Source of the DNA: Candidatus Omnitrophota bacterium
GTDB lineage: Bacteria > Hinthialibacterota > Hinthialibacteria > Hinthialibacterales > JAKPRU01
Reading direction: 5' to 3'
Assembly (NCBI GenBank): GCA_029570205.1
Contig: JAKQSI010000033.1
Coordinates: 1-64,000, forward strand
DNA: 64,000 nt
The notes under the pieces were generated by a model. It saw only the letters and a program-made list of their open reading frames with translations. It had not been told where the DNA came from and did no database searches. The first letter of the stretch is position 1. Each line of letters starts with the position of its first letter. Made by a program: the position numbers and the translations under genes. This document shows positions 16,117 through 24,752 of this stretch, one piece after another.

Positions 16117-16965
16117 TCAGAAAGACGTTTGTGAAAGATACCAGTCAATCAAATTATGCCCCCACAACAGGCAGAGATAGGCGCCAAGAGCCAGGTATGG
16201 TCCAAAAGGGATTTTAATAAGCTTGTATCCATAGAAACGTGTAATTAAACCAAAGAGCGAGCCGAACAATGACCCCAGGAAGATAGTCAACAGCGCAAGG
16301 TCCCACCCAACGAACAAGCCGATCATCAGCATCAGATCGACATCGCCCAACCCCATCGTTTCGATACGGTCTTCCTCGTTTTCTTTGTAGACACTGTAAT
16401 TGCGATACTTGTTGTAGTACCAGTTCGCGATGAGTCGAACGAGGTAGATCACGCCGCCGCCGACACAGGCTCCAAGCAGGGCATCCCAAGGCGTGGCGAC
16501 AATCCACTCGCCCGGCCATTTGAAGAACCAGATTAGAGTTGTCAACACAAGACCGACAATTGTTCCGGGCCTGGTCAGAAAGCGGGGGATCCAGAGATGG
16601 TCCCAGTCGATCCCCGATGCGATGATCAAATCCAGCGCCAGAAGGCAATAGACGACAGTCGGCAGGGACGCGCCGAACCGCAGATAGATTCCTGTGAATG
16701 CGGCACAGGTCAGAAATTCGATGAAGGGATACCGGGGGGAGATCGGCGCGGCGCACCAGCGGCATTTCCCGCGCAGCAGCGCATAAGAGAGCAGGGGGAT
16801 ATTATCCCGCCACAGGAGCGCCCTGCCGCAGGAAAAACAGTGGGAAGCCGGAAAGACAATGGAGAGATCCGCCGGAATGCGCAAAATACACACATTCGCA
16901 AAACTTCCCGACACCAGGCCGATCAGCACGGTCAACACGAAAAAGAACCAATCTGATATCGACAT
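16117..16965 (-). CDS. Type IV prepilin peptidase
   Basis: 282 residues from the ATG at 16965 (12 upstream residues dropped). N-terminal domain has the zinc-type cysteine pairs FSCGRALLWRD and CRWCAAPISPRYPFIEF, and about eight membrane helices follow. The two catalytic aspartates of A24 peptidases appear in SGIDWDHLWIPR (about 128) and ETMGLGDVDLML (about 202). It cleaves prepilin leaders and N-methylates the new Phe, and would process the pilin-like proteins at 5693-6256 and 24753-25370. It is not clustered with other pilus genes. Confidence 0.92.
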   Translation of the reverse strand: MSISDWFFFVLTVLIGLVSGSFANVCILRIPADLSIVFPASHCFSCGRALLWRDNIPLLSYALLRGKCRWCAAPISPRYPFIEFLTCAAFTGIYLRFGASLPTVVYCLLALDLIIASGIDWDHLWIPRFLTRPGTIVGLVLTTLIWFFKWPGEWIVATPWDALLGACVGGGVIYLVRLIANWYYNKYRNYSVYKENEEDRIETMGLGDVDLMLMIGLFVGWDLALLTIFLGSLFGSLFGLITRFYGYKLIKIPFGPYLALGAYLCLLWGHNLIDWYLSQTSF

Positions 16966-17132
16966 GAGGCACACTGTAGCCGGGGGGTGTGCGGGTGTCA
17001 ATGAAACGAATCCCCGTTCGAAAAAATTGTTATGTCAGACAATAGACCTGATCGACCGGCCTGCACATTTTACGTTAAATACCATATAATGCAATTTCCC
17101 GTTGAATATCGGCATCTATGAGGAAATTTTTG

Positions 17133-17816
17133 ATGACCGCGAAACTGACATCCGAACTGATCGACAAACTGCTTTCTGTGGACAGCCCCACCGTGTCCAA
17201 CGCCATTGAGACATTCCAGGTCCGCTCACGACGCGAGGGATATATGGGTCCGCAGATTCAATGCCGGTTCCCGGATCTCGGCCCGGTGGTGGGCTATGTC
17301 ACAACCGGTACGATTGTCGAATACGATGAGAAATACCCCCCCGACCCGAAAGAACGCTTCAAATGGATCGAATCGATCGCCAATTCTCCCAAGCCGGTGA
17401 TTTGTGTGATCAAAGACACCTGCCACCGTAAAGGCTGGTCCTCCCATTGGGGTGAGATTCTCGGCACGCAAGTGCAGGTGCTCGGCGCGGTGGGGATTAT
17501 CACCGACGGCGCGGTGCGGGACCTGGAGGCGCTGCACAGCATGGGCATGAAAGTCTGGAGCGAGCATGTCGTAGTTTCACACGGTCATATTGATCTGGGC
17601 CTGGCGAATATCCCGGTGGAGGTCGGCGGCCTGGTGGTCAAACCGGGCGATGTTCTCCATGCGGATATCAACGGTGTGGTATCCATCCCGCCGGAGGTAT
17701 TGGACCGAATGCCGGAGGCCATCGACGGCATTCTCAATAGAGAGCGTCAGATCATCGGGGAATTGCGCGAGAAAGGATATGACCTTGAAACCCACCGGAG
17801 AGAGATTGAGCATTGA
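17133..17816 (+). CDS. RraA-like aldolase/decarboxylase family protein
   Basis: 227 residues from the ATG at 17133, preceded by AGGAAA; an ATG five codons upstream lacks a site. Core motif GAVGIITDGAVRDLEAL (about 116-132) contains the Arg-Asp and Gly residues that bind substrate and metal, and VKPGDVLHADINGVVSIP (about 170-187) the closing loop. Family members are class II 4-hydroxy-4-methyl-2-oxoglutarate aldolases/oxaloacetate decarboxylases or the RNase E regulator RraA (family knowledge). The N-terminal SVDSPTVSNAIE is the usual start of the aldolase-like branch, so an enzymatic role is favoured. Confidence 0.85.
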   Translation: MTAKLTSELIDKLLSVDSPTVSNAIETFQVRSRREGYMGPQIQCRFPDLGPVVGYVTTGTIVEYDEKYPPDPKERFKWIESIANSPKPVICVIKDTCHRKGWSSHWGEILGTQVQVLGAVGIITDGAVRDLEALHSMGMKVWSEHVVVSHGHIDLGLANIPVEVGGLVVKPGDVLHADINGVVSIPPEVLDRMPEAIDGILNRERQIIGELREKGYDLETHRREIEH

Positions 17817-17875
17817 GGGGTAAAGGCAGGAACTGCGCTCCCGCACTCCAAGGGGGCCTCTTGAGCGCCTTGTGG

Positions 17876-18985
17876 TTAATCCTGCAGATTGAGAATCTCC
17901 GCGGCCGCACGCTCTGATGCGCCGGTGGAACCCAGCAATTCTCTTGCCCGCAAAAGTTCCTCGTGCATGATCCGCCTGCGGTTCTCATCCGTAAAAAAAT
18001 CAAGGGTCCAGGAGGCAAGCGATTCGGCCTGAAGCCGTTCCTGCAAGAACTCCGGGCATATCTTCTCTCCGGCAACCAGGTTCACCAGACCGATGTGATG
18101 CGTTCGAATGAGCCGCCTCGCAAGGATCGCATTTACCCAGTGTGTTCGATACAGGACCGCCATGGGCACGCCCAGAATGGCATTTTCCAATGTTGCCGTG
18201 CCGGAGGTGGTCCATGCAAAATCCATCTGCGTGCGCCTGCGATAAGCAGGGTCGCGTGTAACCTCCACCCAGGGAGGAAGCGAAAACGGCTGCAAATCGG
18301 ATTCGTTTAGTGTCTCGGCAAGCGGCAAGGCAAAGGATGCCCCGGAATAACTGTCCCGGATCCGTTGCGCAGCCTCCAGCATCGTCGGGAGTATGTGTTT
18401 CAGTTCCCCCCGTCGGCTTCCGGGCAGCAGCCCGATAGTCGGATTTTCAACGGTCCCCGAATGGAATGCTTTCGGCTTTATCCTCTGCAGTATGTCCATG
18501 AGGGGATGTCCGACAAAAACGCAATCAACCTTATGTTTTTGAAAGAATCCTTCTTCAAAAGGAAGTATTACCAATAACTTCCTGACGCATTCCCGAAGCA
18601 CGGCAACACGGTATTCCGCCCATGCCCACATCTGTGGCGCAATGTAGTAAACCACCGGGATCCCCATGCGGTGCGCCAGTTTTATCAGACGCAGATGGAA
18701 ACCGGGATAGTCGATCAACACAACCACATCCGGTCGCTCGGTCTGCCAGGAGCGACGCACCAGACTCCAGACGTTCCAGATTTCCGGCAAATGGCGGAAC
18801 ACTCCGACAAAGCCGATTATTGCATGGCGGGGCAGGGGATACAGAATGCGAACTCCGGCGGATTCCATTCGGATCCCGCCGAGTCCGAGCAATTCGGTTT
18901 CCGGTTGAAGGCGAAGGATTTCACGCGCCACGGCGGCCCCGTGAAGATCGCCTGATTGTTCGCCTGCGGACAGGAAGATGCGCAT
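17876..18985 (-). CDS. lpxB: Lipid-A-disaccharide synthase
   Basis: 369 residues. Starts MRIFLSAGEQSGDLHGA, the LpxB signature with the catalytic-region S-G-D. Other landmarks: IDYPGFHLRL (about 103-112), YYIAPQMWAWAE (about 127-138), VFVGHPLMD (about 170-178), LLPGSRRGEL (about 203-212) and TTSGTATLENAI (about 263-274). It joins UDP-2,3-diacylglucosamine to lipid X, a peripheral membrane GT19 enzyme in lipid A synthesis, and shows that the organism has an LPS-type outer membrane. Five bases downstream of thrB, so probably cotranscribed. Confidence 0.96.
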   Translation of the reverse strand: MRIFLSAGEQSGDLHGAAVAREILRLQPETELLGLGGIRMESAGVRILYPLPRHAIIGFVGVFRHLPEIWNVWSLVRRSWQTERPDVVVLIDYPGFHLRLIKLAHRMGIPVVYYIAPQMWAWAEYRVAVLRECVRKLLVILPFEEGFFQKHKVDCVFVGHPLMDILQRIKPKAFHSGTVENPTIGLLPGSRRGELKHILPTMLEAAQRIRDSYSGASFALPLAETLNESDLQPFSLPPWVEVTRDPAYRRRTQMDFAWTTSGTATLENAILGVPMAVLYRTHWVNAILARRLIRTHHIGLVNLVAGEKICPEFLQERLQAESLASWTLDFFTDENRRRIMHEELLRARELLGSTGASERAAAEILNLQD

Positions 18986-18990
18986 TGTGT

Positions 18991-19932
18991 TCAGGAATCC
19001 GTTCCGGTGAGGATTGTGCCGTTATTGTCGCATTGGAGATGAAGGATCCTGCAGGAATATCCGGTTCCCCGATTCTCCCGGTTGAATGTTTCCTCCATGG
19101 CTTGCCCGACTTCCCGTGCGTGTTGAAGTGTCACGGCCATCATGGTGGAGCCGGACCCGCTGAGGTATGCGCCCAGCGCGCCTGCCTCGCGGGCCGCACG
19201 GGTCACGGCTGTCAAGGCCCGCAGTTCGGGATAGTGCTTTTCGCGATGCGGCTGGTGGAACACGTCATCGAAAAGGTCTTGCAGGAGTTCATAACGCTCT
19301 TTTGCGAACGCAGTCACAATCAATGCGAGCCGCCCGGCATTCCCGATGGCATCATCCCGGGAAATATCCTTGGGAAAAATGGAACGCGCCTCGTCGGTTG
19401 CAACCTCGCCGGTCGGTACGAGGGCCACGAATCGCAGAACACTGGAGACCGGAAATCGGACATATCGCAATCGTCCGTTCACAAATCCCGATACGGTCAG
19501 GCCACCCAGCATGGTGGCGGAGGCGTTGTCGGGACTTCCCTCCAAGTGGGCGATCAATTCCAGCAGACGTGTGGTGTCCAATGGCTCGCCGCCCAAAGTA
19601 TTGAGCGCTTTCAGGACCCCGGCACGGATCACCGTGCTGCTGCCCAAACCACGCGCTACCGGCACACCGTTGTCCAAATCGTATGCAAGCGGGACCGGTT
19701 TCAACAAACTTTCCCTGTAAAAAAGATTTTCCACCGTCCGGATCATTCCCATAGCGATTTCGTCCCATCGAGAATGCCAATTCCCCCGGAAATGGCATTC
19801 CGGATGCTCGGTCCGGCGGACTGTCAGGTCGCTGTAAAGAGTCAACGCGACCCCCAATACATCGAACCCCGGTCCCAGGTTCGCTGAGGAAGCAGGAATG
19901 CGTACTGTCACTGCGGAAGAGGCCGGTGTCAT
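18991..19932 (-). CDS. thrB: Homoserine kinase
   Basis: 313 residues from the ATG at 19932, with AAGGA upstream; the longer frame lacks support. GHMP landmarks: VRIPASSANLGPGFDVLGVA (about 10-29), PVARGLGSSTVIRAG (about 91-105, the ATP loop), and AYLSGSGSTMMAV near 258-270. Phosphorylates L-homoserine in threonine synthesis. Shares an apparent transcript with lpxB, an unusual combination of amino acid and lipid A synthesis that may only reflect operon shuffling. Divergent from the ComEA-like gene. Confidence 0.94.
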   Translation of the reverse strand: MTPASSAVTVRIPASSANLGPGFDVLGVALTLYSDLTVRRTEHPECHFRGNWHSRWDEIAMGMIRTVENLFYRESLLKPVPLAYDLDNGVPVARGLGSSTVIRAGVLKALNTLGGEPLDTTRLLELIAHLEGSPDNASATMLGGLTVSGFVNGRLRYVRFPVSSVLRFVALVPTGEVATDEARSIFPKDISRDDAIGNAGRLALIVTAFAKERYELLQDLFDDVFHQPHREKHYPELRALTAVTRAAREAGALGAYLSGSGSTMMAVTLQHAREVGQAMEETFNRENRGTGYSCRILHLQCDNNGTILTGTDS

Positions 19933-20015
19933 AAAAGGTCCTTCTGTGCGATTGCTTTTCAACGTATTGAATAGGATAATACGGGGCAACTGGAAACGGC
20001 AACTGAACCGGGACT

Positions 20016-20729
20016 ATGACACGGAACGAATTCTATCTGGCGTGTTTGTTGGTATTCCTGATCCTTGCGGGAATCGCGTACCGGGACCGTGTCGGCGGCA
20101 ACCGGGCGCAACCGGTTTTGATTACCCCTGAATCATTGGAGGATTTGCCCGCACCTGTCGAAACTCCATCCGCCACGGAGACGGTGAATGTCAATTCGGC
20201 GGATGAAGAGCAACTCGACAAGATTCCGGGGATTGACAGCGAACTGGCGGGGAATATCATCGCTTTCCGCGAGCGTTATGGACTGTTCAGCGATTTGCGC
20301 GAATTGATGGAGGTTCCCGGAATCGATCGGAAACGCTACCAGGATCTGCGTCCATATATGCGCCTGGCCGATCTTCCAGAGGTTTTGATGCCACCGCCAC
20401 CGGTTACCACTAATGTCATACAGGGCGTCGCACCGCCCATTGTCCGGGAAGGCGGGAAGAACCCCGTATATATTCCTTTGGTTCCCAGACAAACAATACC
20501 GACTCAGCCACGAATCCAGCCGAAACAGAGCTTGCGGGATTTGAATCAGGCTACACTTGCGGATTTGGATGCAGTCGATGGAATCGGGGGTGTTCTGGCG
20601 CAACGGATCCTGGATGCCCGGGTGAAACGAAGGGGATTCCGCTCCTGGCAGGACGTCCGCGAGGTAGAGGGTATCGGCGCGTCCCGCCTGAAAAAATTGC
20701 AGGAGCATTTTACGATTCAGGGGAGGTGA
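20016..20729 (+). CDS. ComEA-like helix-hairpin-helix protein
   Basis: 237 residues: one membrane segment (about 6-21), a short linker, then two helix-hairpin-helix pairs. The first (about 59-110) has VNVNSADEEQLDKIPGID and MEVPGIDRKRYQDL; the second (about 172-237) has LNQATLADLDAVDGIGG and VREVEGIGASRLKKL. HhH pairs bind DNA backbone; membrane-anchored ComEA draws DNA through the periplasm during transformation (family knowledge). With prepilin peptidase and pilins in the window, a DNA-uptake role is possible but the rest of the machinery is not here. A proline-rich spacer of about 60 residues separates the two domains. Confidence 0.8.
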   Translation: MTRNEFYLACLLVFLILAGIAYRDRVGGNRAQPVLITPESLEDLPAPVETPSATETVNVNSADEEQLDKIPGIDSELAGNIIAFRERYGLFSDLRELMEVPGIDRKRYQDLRPYMRLADLPEVLMPPPPVTTNVIQGVAPPIVREGGKNPVYIPLVPRQTIPTQPRIQPKQSLRDLNQATLADLDAVDGIGGVLAQRILDARVKRRGFRSWQDVREVEGIGASRLKKLQEHFTIQGR

Positions 20730-20933
20730 GATATTTTGCTTACGGCAGATTGAGCCGGTTATACACGCCCAGATGGCGCCGGGCAACCGGGTCGCTTCCT
20801 GGAGGCACAGGAGGGCACTCTTTCCGAGGGTCCAGTGGAAAGTCGGTGGCTTTTCCCTGGAAACACCCGTTGCCTTTGGGATTGTAAATGGAACCCGCCT
20901 TCTTTCTCTGTATACATCGCCATACTCACATGG

Positions 20934-20939
20934 TAGAAT
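20934..20939 (+). promoter_or_regulatory. Possible extended -10 element ahead of the WD40 gene
   Basis: TGGTAGAAT at 20931-20939 provides a TAGAAT -10 with an upstream TG-like extension, about 68 bases ahead of the WD40 start codon. No convincing -35 is seen 17 bases upstream (TATACA). Confidence 0.25.
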
Positions 20940-21006
20940 CCGCTTACCGGTGGAATGGCTATTCATCGGGTCAATAATCTCGCACAGTGACGGAGAGGTT
21001 CCGAAG

Positions 21007-22902
21007 ATGGATCGTCAGACTTGTTACGGCAGGGCATGTCGGTTTTATGTAGTTTTGGTATTTGCGAGCCTGGTGTTGGTGGGGCAGGCAATGGCGCAAG
21101 AGCCGTTACGCGGACCGTCGGGGGAAATTCTCATTGGTTTGGGAACGCTTGAGTATGCGGCATACTCGCCCGACGGTAAACACATCGCGACGTGCGGTAG
21201 CGCGGGTGCGTTTCTCTGGGATGTTGAAACCGGCACGGCGATTCGGATGTTTTCGGGAGGTATGGGTTCGGGATATTGTATAGTTTTTTCGCCGGATGGA
21301 AAGAAAGTCTTGATGGGGAGGGGGAATGGGACCTCGAGTTTATGGGATACGGGCACAGGGGCATTGATTCAGACGTTTTCGGGGCACGGGTTTAGCGTCT
21401 ATTCCGTAGCGTTTTCCCCGGACGGGACGAAGGTGTTGACGGGGAATGGGGATGGGACAGCGAGTTTGTGGGATGTGAGCACAGGGGCGGTAATCCGGAC
21501 GTTTTCGGGGCACAGTGATGGGGTTCTTTCCGTAACGTTTTCGCCGGATGGGACGAAGGTGTTGACGGGGAGTTACGATAACACAGCGAAGTTGTGGGAT
21601 GCGGGCACCGGGACGTTGATTCGGACGTTTTCGGGGCACGAGAGCAGTGTCAGATCTGTGGCGTTTTCCCCGGATGGGACCAAGGTGTTGACGGGGGGTT
21701 GGGATAAGACAGCGAAGTTGTGGGATGCGGACACAGGGACGTTGATTCGGACGTTTTCGGGGCACGGGTTTAGCGTCAATTCCGTAGTGTTTTCCCCGGA
21801 TGGGACGAAGGTGTTAACGGGGAGCGCCGATTATACGGCGAAGTTGTGGGACGCGAGCGCGGGGGCGTTGATTCGGACGTTTTCGGGGCACGGGAGTGGC
21901 GTCAGATCCGTGGCGTTTTCCCCGGATGGGACAAAGGTGCTGACAGCGAGTTGGGATGATACGGCGAAGTTGTGGGATGCGGGCACAGGGACGGTAATCC
22001 GGGCGTTTTTGGGGCACACGGATTGGGTTAATTCCGCGGCGTTTTCCCCGGACGGGACCAAGGTGTTGACGGGGAGTTACGATAATACAGCGAAATTGTG
22101 GGATTCGGGCACAGGGAGGTTGATTCGAACATTTTCGGGGCACGGGAGCAGCGTCACTTCCATAGCGTTTTCCCCGGATGGGACGAAAGTCTTGACAGGG
22201 AGTGTGGATAAGACGGCAAAGATGTGGGATGCGGAGACAGGGGCGGTAATCCGGACGTTTTCGGGGCACGAGGATGACGTCAGATCCGTAGCATTTTCCC
22301 CGGATGGGACGAAGGTCTTGACAGGGAGCGTGGATAAGACGGCAAAGATATGGGATGCGGGCACAGAGACGGTAATCCGGACGTTTTCGGGGCACGAGAA
22401 TTACGTCTATTCCGTGGCGTTTTCCCCGGATGGGACGAAGGTGTTAACGGGGAGTAAGGATAACACGGCGAAGCTGTGGGATGCGGGCACAGGGGCGGTA
22501 ATTCAGACGTTTTCTGGGCATGGGATTGGCGTGTTTTCCGTAGCGTTTTCCCCGGATGGGACGAAGGTCTTGACAGGGAGTGAGGATAAGACGGCGAGTT
22601 TGTGGGATGCGGAAACGGGGGCGTTGATTCGGACTTTTTCGGGGCACGGCGAGGGTGTCAATTCCGTAGCGTTTTCCCCGGATGGGACGAAGGTGTTGAC
22701 GGGGAGTTGGGATGGTACGGCGAAATTGTGGGATGTGGGCACAGGGGCGGTAATCCGGACGTTTTCGGGGTACATGGGCTACGTCGAATCCGTAGCGTTT
22801 TCCCCGGATGGGATGAAGGTGTTGACGGGAAGCGAGGATGGTACGGCCCGGATTTGGGATGTTAGTGAGTATGCGGATATTGAGCGGTGGGTAGTGTATT
22901 GA
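21007..22902 (+). CDS. Secreted 14-repeat WD40 beta-propeller protein
   Basis: 631 residues from the ATG at 21007. Signal peptide residues 1-31 (hydrophobic FYVVLVFASLVLVGQAMA, then QE), so it is exported. The rest is 14 WD40 repeats of 42 residues, consistent with two complete seven-bladed propellers. Blades 3-14 share an almost fixed frame: S-G-H-xxx-V-x-SVAFSPDGTKVLTG-xx-D-x-TAKLWD-x-GT-xx-IRTF. The varying positions are those just after GH, after V, and around the Asp before TA, which in WD40 folds form the top binding face. Codon choice is unlike the neighbours, with heavy use of GGG, ACG, GCG and TTG. It resembles high-identity WD40 proteins that turn over by repeat exchange. Ligand unknown; no enzymatic domain. 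Confidence 0.9.
   Translation: MDRQTCYGRACRFYVVLVFASLVLVGQAMAQEPLRGPSGEILIGLGTLEYAAYSPDGKHIATCGSAGAFLWDVETGTAIRMFSGGMGSGYCIVFSPDGKKVLMGRGNGTSSLWDTGTGALIQTFSGHGFSVYSVAFSPDGTKVLTGNGDGTASLWDVSTGAVIRTFSGHSDGVLSVTFSPDGTKVLTGSYDNTAKLWDAGTGTLIRTFSGHESSVRSVAFSPDGTKVLTGGWDKTAKLWDADTGTLIRTFSGHGFSVNSVVFSPDGTKVLTGSADYTAKLWDASAGALIRTFSGHGSGVRSVAFSPDGTKVLTASWDDTAKLWDAGTGTVIRAFLGHTDWVNSAAFSPDGTKVLTGSYDNTAKLWDSGTGRLIRTFSGHGSSVTSIAFSPDGTKVLTGSVDKTAKMWDAETGAVIRTFSGHEDDVRSVAFSPDGTKVLTGSVDKTAKIWDAGTETVIRTFSGHENYVYSVAFSPDGTKVLTGSKDNTAKLWDAGTGAVIQTFSGHGIGVFSVAFSPDGTKVLTGSEDKTASLWDAETGALIRTFSGHGEGVNSVAFSPDGTKVLTGSWDGTAKLWDVGTGAVIRTFSGYMGYVESVAFSPDGMKVLTGSEDGTARIWDVSEYADIERWVVY
21376..22857 (+). repeat. 126-bp in-frame tandem repeat array encoding WD40 blades
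   Basis: Unit length is 126 bases: TTTTCGGGGCAC starts at 21376, 21502 and 21628 and continues in register to the end. The first two blades (about 21142-21375) and the last are the most diverged, as expected if unequal exchange homogenises the middle of an array. Confidence 0.85.
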
Positions 22903-23292
22903 TAGATATATAACCAGTTAAAACTGAAGCGGATCGTTTTATCCTCCCGGCGTTCCCGCGAATAGCCGCATTTTCGCGCACCAGGATATTCGGACCACCG
23001 AATTACAGGGTTTGCGTTCCTCGCGTCCACAATCAGATCGTTTAGCCATGATTCTTCTTCCGGGCCGATTCGACGAGACAGAAGGATATATGGCGGGAAG
23101 CGCGCGATCAAGCAAACGGAAGTTCCTCCCCGGAGCCAGACCCAGCGCACCTGCAACCGCTCGCGCTTACCCATTGTCGGGTGAAACCATGTTGGGTTGA
23201 TACATCGCGGGTTTCACGGAATAATCCGCGATAAGTAAATCGGTTTCAACCGAATCTCCGATAATTGGGAGACACTCCGGGTTTTCAGAATC
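22903..23292. other. Intergenic region with pairing segments ahead of the metallophosphoesterase gene
   Basis: No supported gene. Near the right end are several short inverted repeats: GTGAAACC (23181-23188) with GGTTTCAC (23210-23217); ATCGCGG (23204-23210) with CCGCGAT (23226-23232); ATCGG (23239-23243) with CCGAT (23258-23262). The first two share base 23210, so they may exclude each other in an mRNA leader. Upstream (22977-23174, minus) an open frame has no recognisable motif. Confidence 0.4.
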
Positions 23293-24354
23293 ATGAAAAG
23301 CCTGTTTCGCTCAGGGGTTCGAAACGCCGTCCGTATATCGGTCTGTTTTTTGCTCTGTCTTCCGTTGCTTTTTGAAATATACACGCTGATTGTGCAGCGC
23401 GAGGGAGACGCGCCCTTACCGCCCCAATTCGGAAATTTCGAGCGTGTTCGGGATCTTCTTGCAAACAGCCCCCCCAAAGAACAGTTCGCATTTGCGGTCG
23501 CGGGCGACACAAGGAGTTTCGGGACATTCGAGGAGATAGCGGGGGAGTTGCGTTCCATCTCCCTGGATTTTGCCGTGCTGCTCGGGGACTGTGCAAACGG
23601 TGGAACGGAAGAGGATCACCGTTTCTTTCGCGCCGAAAGCGCAACGGAATGCGCCTTGCTGTTCCCCGTCTTCTATGTTGTCGGTAATCACGATGTAAGC
23701 CCCGACCGATTTCCCATTACCCGATTCGAAGAGGAATACGGACCGACTAACTTTTCATTTGAATACCAGAACTGTCTGTTCATTGTCCTCCGCATATTGG
23801 ACTCCCCTTTCTCTAACGCAGACAGCCTGGCGTTTCTCGAACAACTGGCCGAACAACCTCTGGACAACTACCGGTATCGCTTTGTGTGTATGCACATCCC
23901 GCCTTCGATTTCCGGGGAGATCGTCGCCAGAGAGTATCCGGAAAGCGATTCACTCGTTCGGCTGTTCGATCGGATGCGCATTGACTATGTTTTCGCGGGG
24001 GATTTTCACGGGTACGCACAGATTCAGCGGAACGACACAACTTACATCGTTACAGGAGGCGGTGGAGCGCCCCTGAGTAAGAAAAAAGCCCGGCAATTTC
24101 ACCATGTTGTAGTCGTAACTGTCGGGCAAAACTCGGTCTCCGAATACATTATCCCCTTTTCCGAAAGAAGAGATCCGGAAGACGTACTGGAGAATCTGGC
24201 CATCGCCAAAGTTTATCCGTGGATGTCGCGACATCCAGTGGAGACGATTATACTGAACGGAATTCAAATTGCCGTGCTTGTCGTTATTATCATATTCGTG
24301 AGACGCTCAGAGAAATCCTCCGGTAATACGCGCTCCAGTCAGTTCCCGGCATAG
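23293..24354 (+). CDS. Membrane-anchored calcineurin-like metallophosphoesterase
   Basis: 353 residues. N-terminal hydrophobic segment (about 11-33) and a second near the C-terminus (about 318-337), placing the catalytic domain outside the cytoplasmic membrane. All five metallophosphoesterase blocks are present: AGDTRS (about 69), LLGDCANGG (about 95), VVGNHDVS (about 134), CMHIPPS (about 196) and FAGDFHGYAQI (about 235). The dinuclear metal centre hydrolyses phosphate esters; the substrate is not predictable. It is flanked by non-coding stretches on both sides, so it appears to be a single-gene unit. Confidence 0.87.
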   Translation: MKSLFRSGVRNAVRISVCFLLCLPLLFEIYTLIVQREGDAPLPPQFGNFERVRDLLANSPPKEQFAFAVAGDTRSFGTFEEIAGELRSISLDFAVLLGDCANGGTEEDHRFFRAESATECALLFPVFYVVGNHDVSPDRFPITRFEEEYGPTNFSFEYQNCLFIVLRILDSPFSNADSLAFLEQLAEQPLDNYRYRFVCMHIPPSISGEIVAREYPESDSLVRLFDRMRIDYVFAGDFHGYAQIQRNDTTYIVTGGGGAPLSKKKARQFHHVVVVTVGQNSVSEYIIPFSERRDPEDVLENLAIAKVYPWMSRHPVETIILNGIQIAVLVVIIIFVRRSEKSSGNTRSSQFPA

Positions 24355-24424
24355 CCCTTCAACGATGAAATGGCCGGAATGCTCAGATTTTCAAAACAGA
24401 TCATTCCTGCTACCGACTTCCTGT

Positions 24425-24740
24425 CTAACCGTCTTCGGTTGAACGCGTTGGTCCTGGGCTTTCCGCCGAATTCAACCGTTGTGCTTTCTTGAGATTCTCT
24501 ATGTCAATAAGATCCTGTGAAGATCCTGTGAAGATCCTGTGGCCTGCCGCTTGTCTCTTTGGCCTGAATCAGGTCTTCCTTTGAGTTGAACGGAATCGAC
24601 AATTCTCCGAATCATACTACCTCCCGGCGTGTCCACGCCGCCTCGAAAATGGCTTCCGGACCCTGTGATTGCCGGAACGCGATGTCGAACCGATCCTCCC
24701 GATCGCCGATCTTTCGATAGGATTCGCGGATTTCTCTCAT
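24425..24740 (-). pseudogene. Decayed antitoxin-like/nucleotidyltransferase locus
   Basis: From an ATG at 24740 (AAGGGGG upstream) 42 residues are read, including RFDIAFRQSQGPEAIFEAAW, then a stop at 24612. This matches the start of small proteins encoded ahead of DUF6036/AbiEii-like nucleotidyltransferases. Immediately after, in another frame, comes ELSIPFNSKEDLIQAKETSG followed by RPQDL, the usual C-terminal segment of those nucleotidyltransferases; IDIENLKKAQ continues in a further frame to a stop at 24425. The last frame change is caused by three copies of an 11-bp unit (AGATCCTGTGA on +) at 24510-24541: removing two restores the reading frame. The middle of the locus, including the catalytic G-S-x-D-x-D part, is missing. 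So a two-gene toxin-antitoxin-like unit collapsed by deletion. Bases 24355-24424 hold nothing I recognise. Confidence 0.55.
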
Positions 24741-24752
24741 CGTTCATCCCCC

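Noticed and set aside
18622-19887. Long + strand open frame across lpxB and thrB
   Set aside because: Antisense to two unmistakable genes; no domain or ribosome site.
20773-21006. Extended N-terminus for the WD40 protein
   Set aside because: The signal peptide begins at the ATG at 21007, and the upstream 78 codons have no conserved character.
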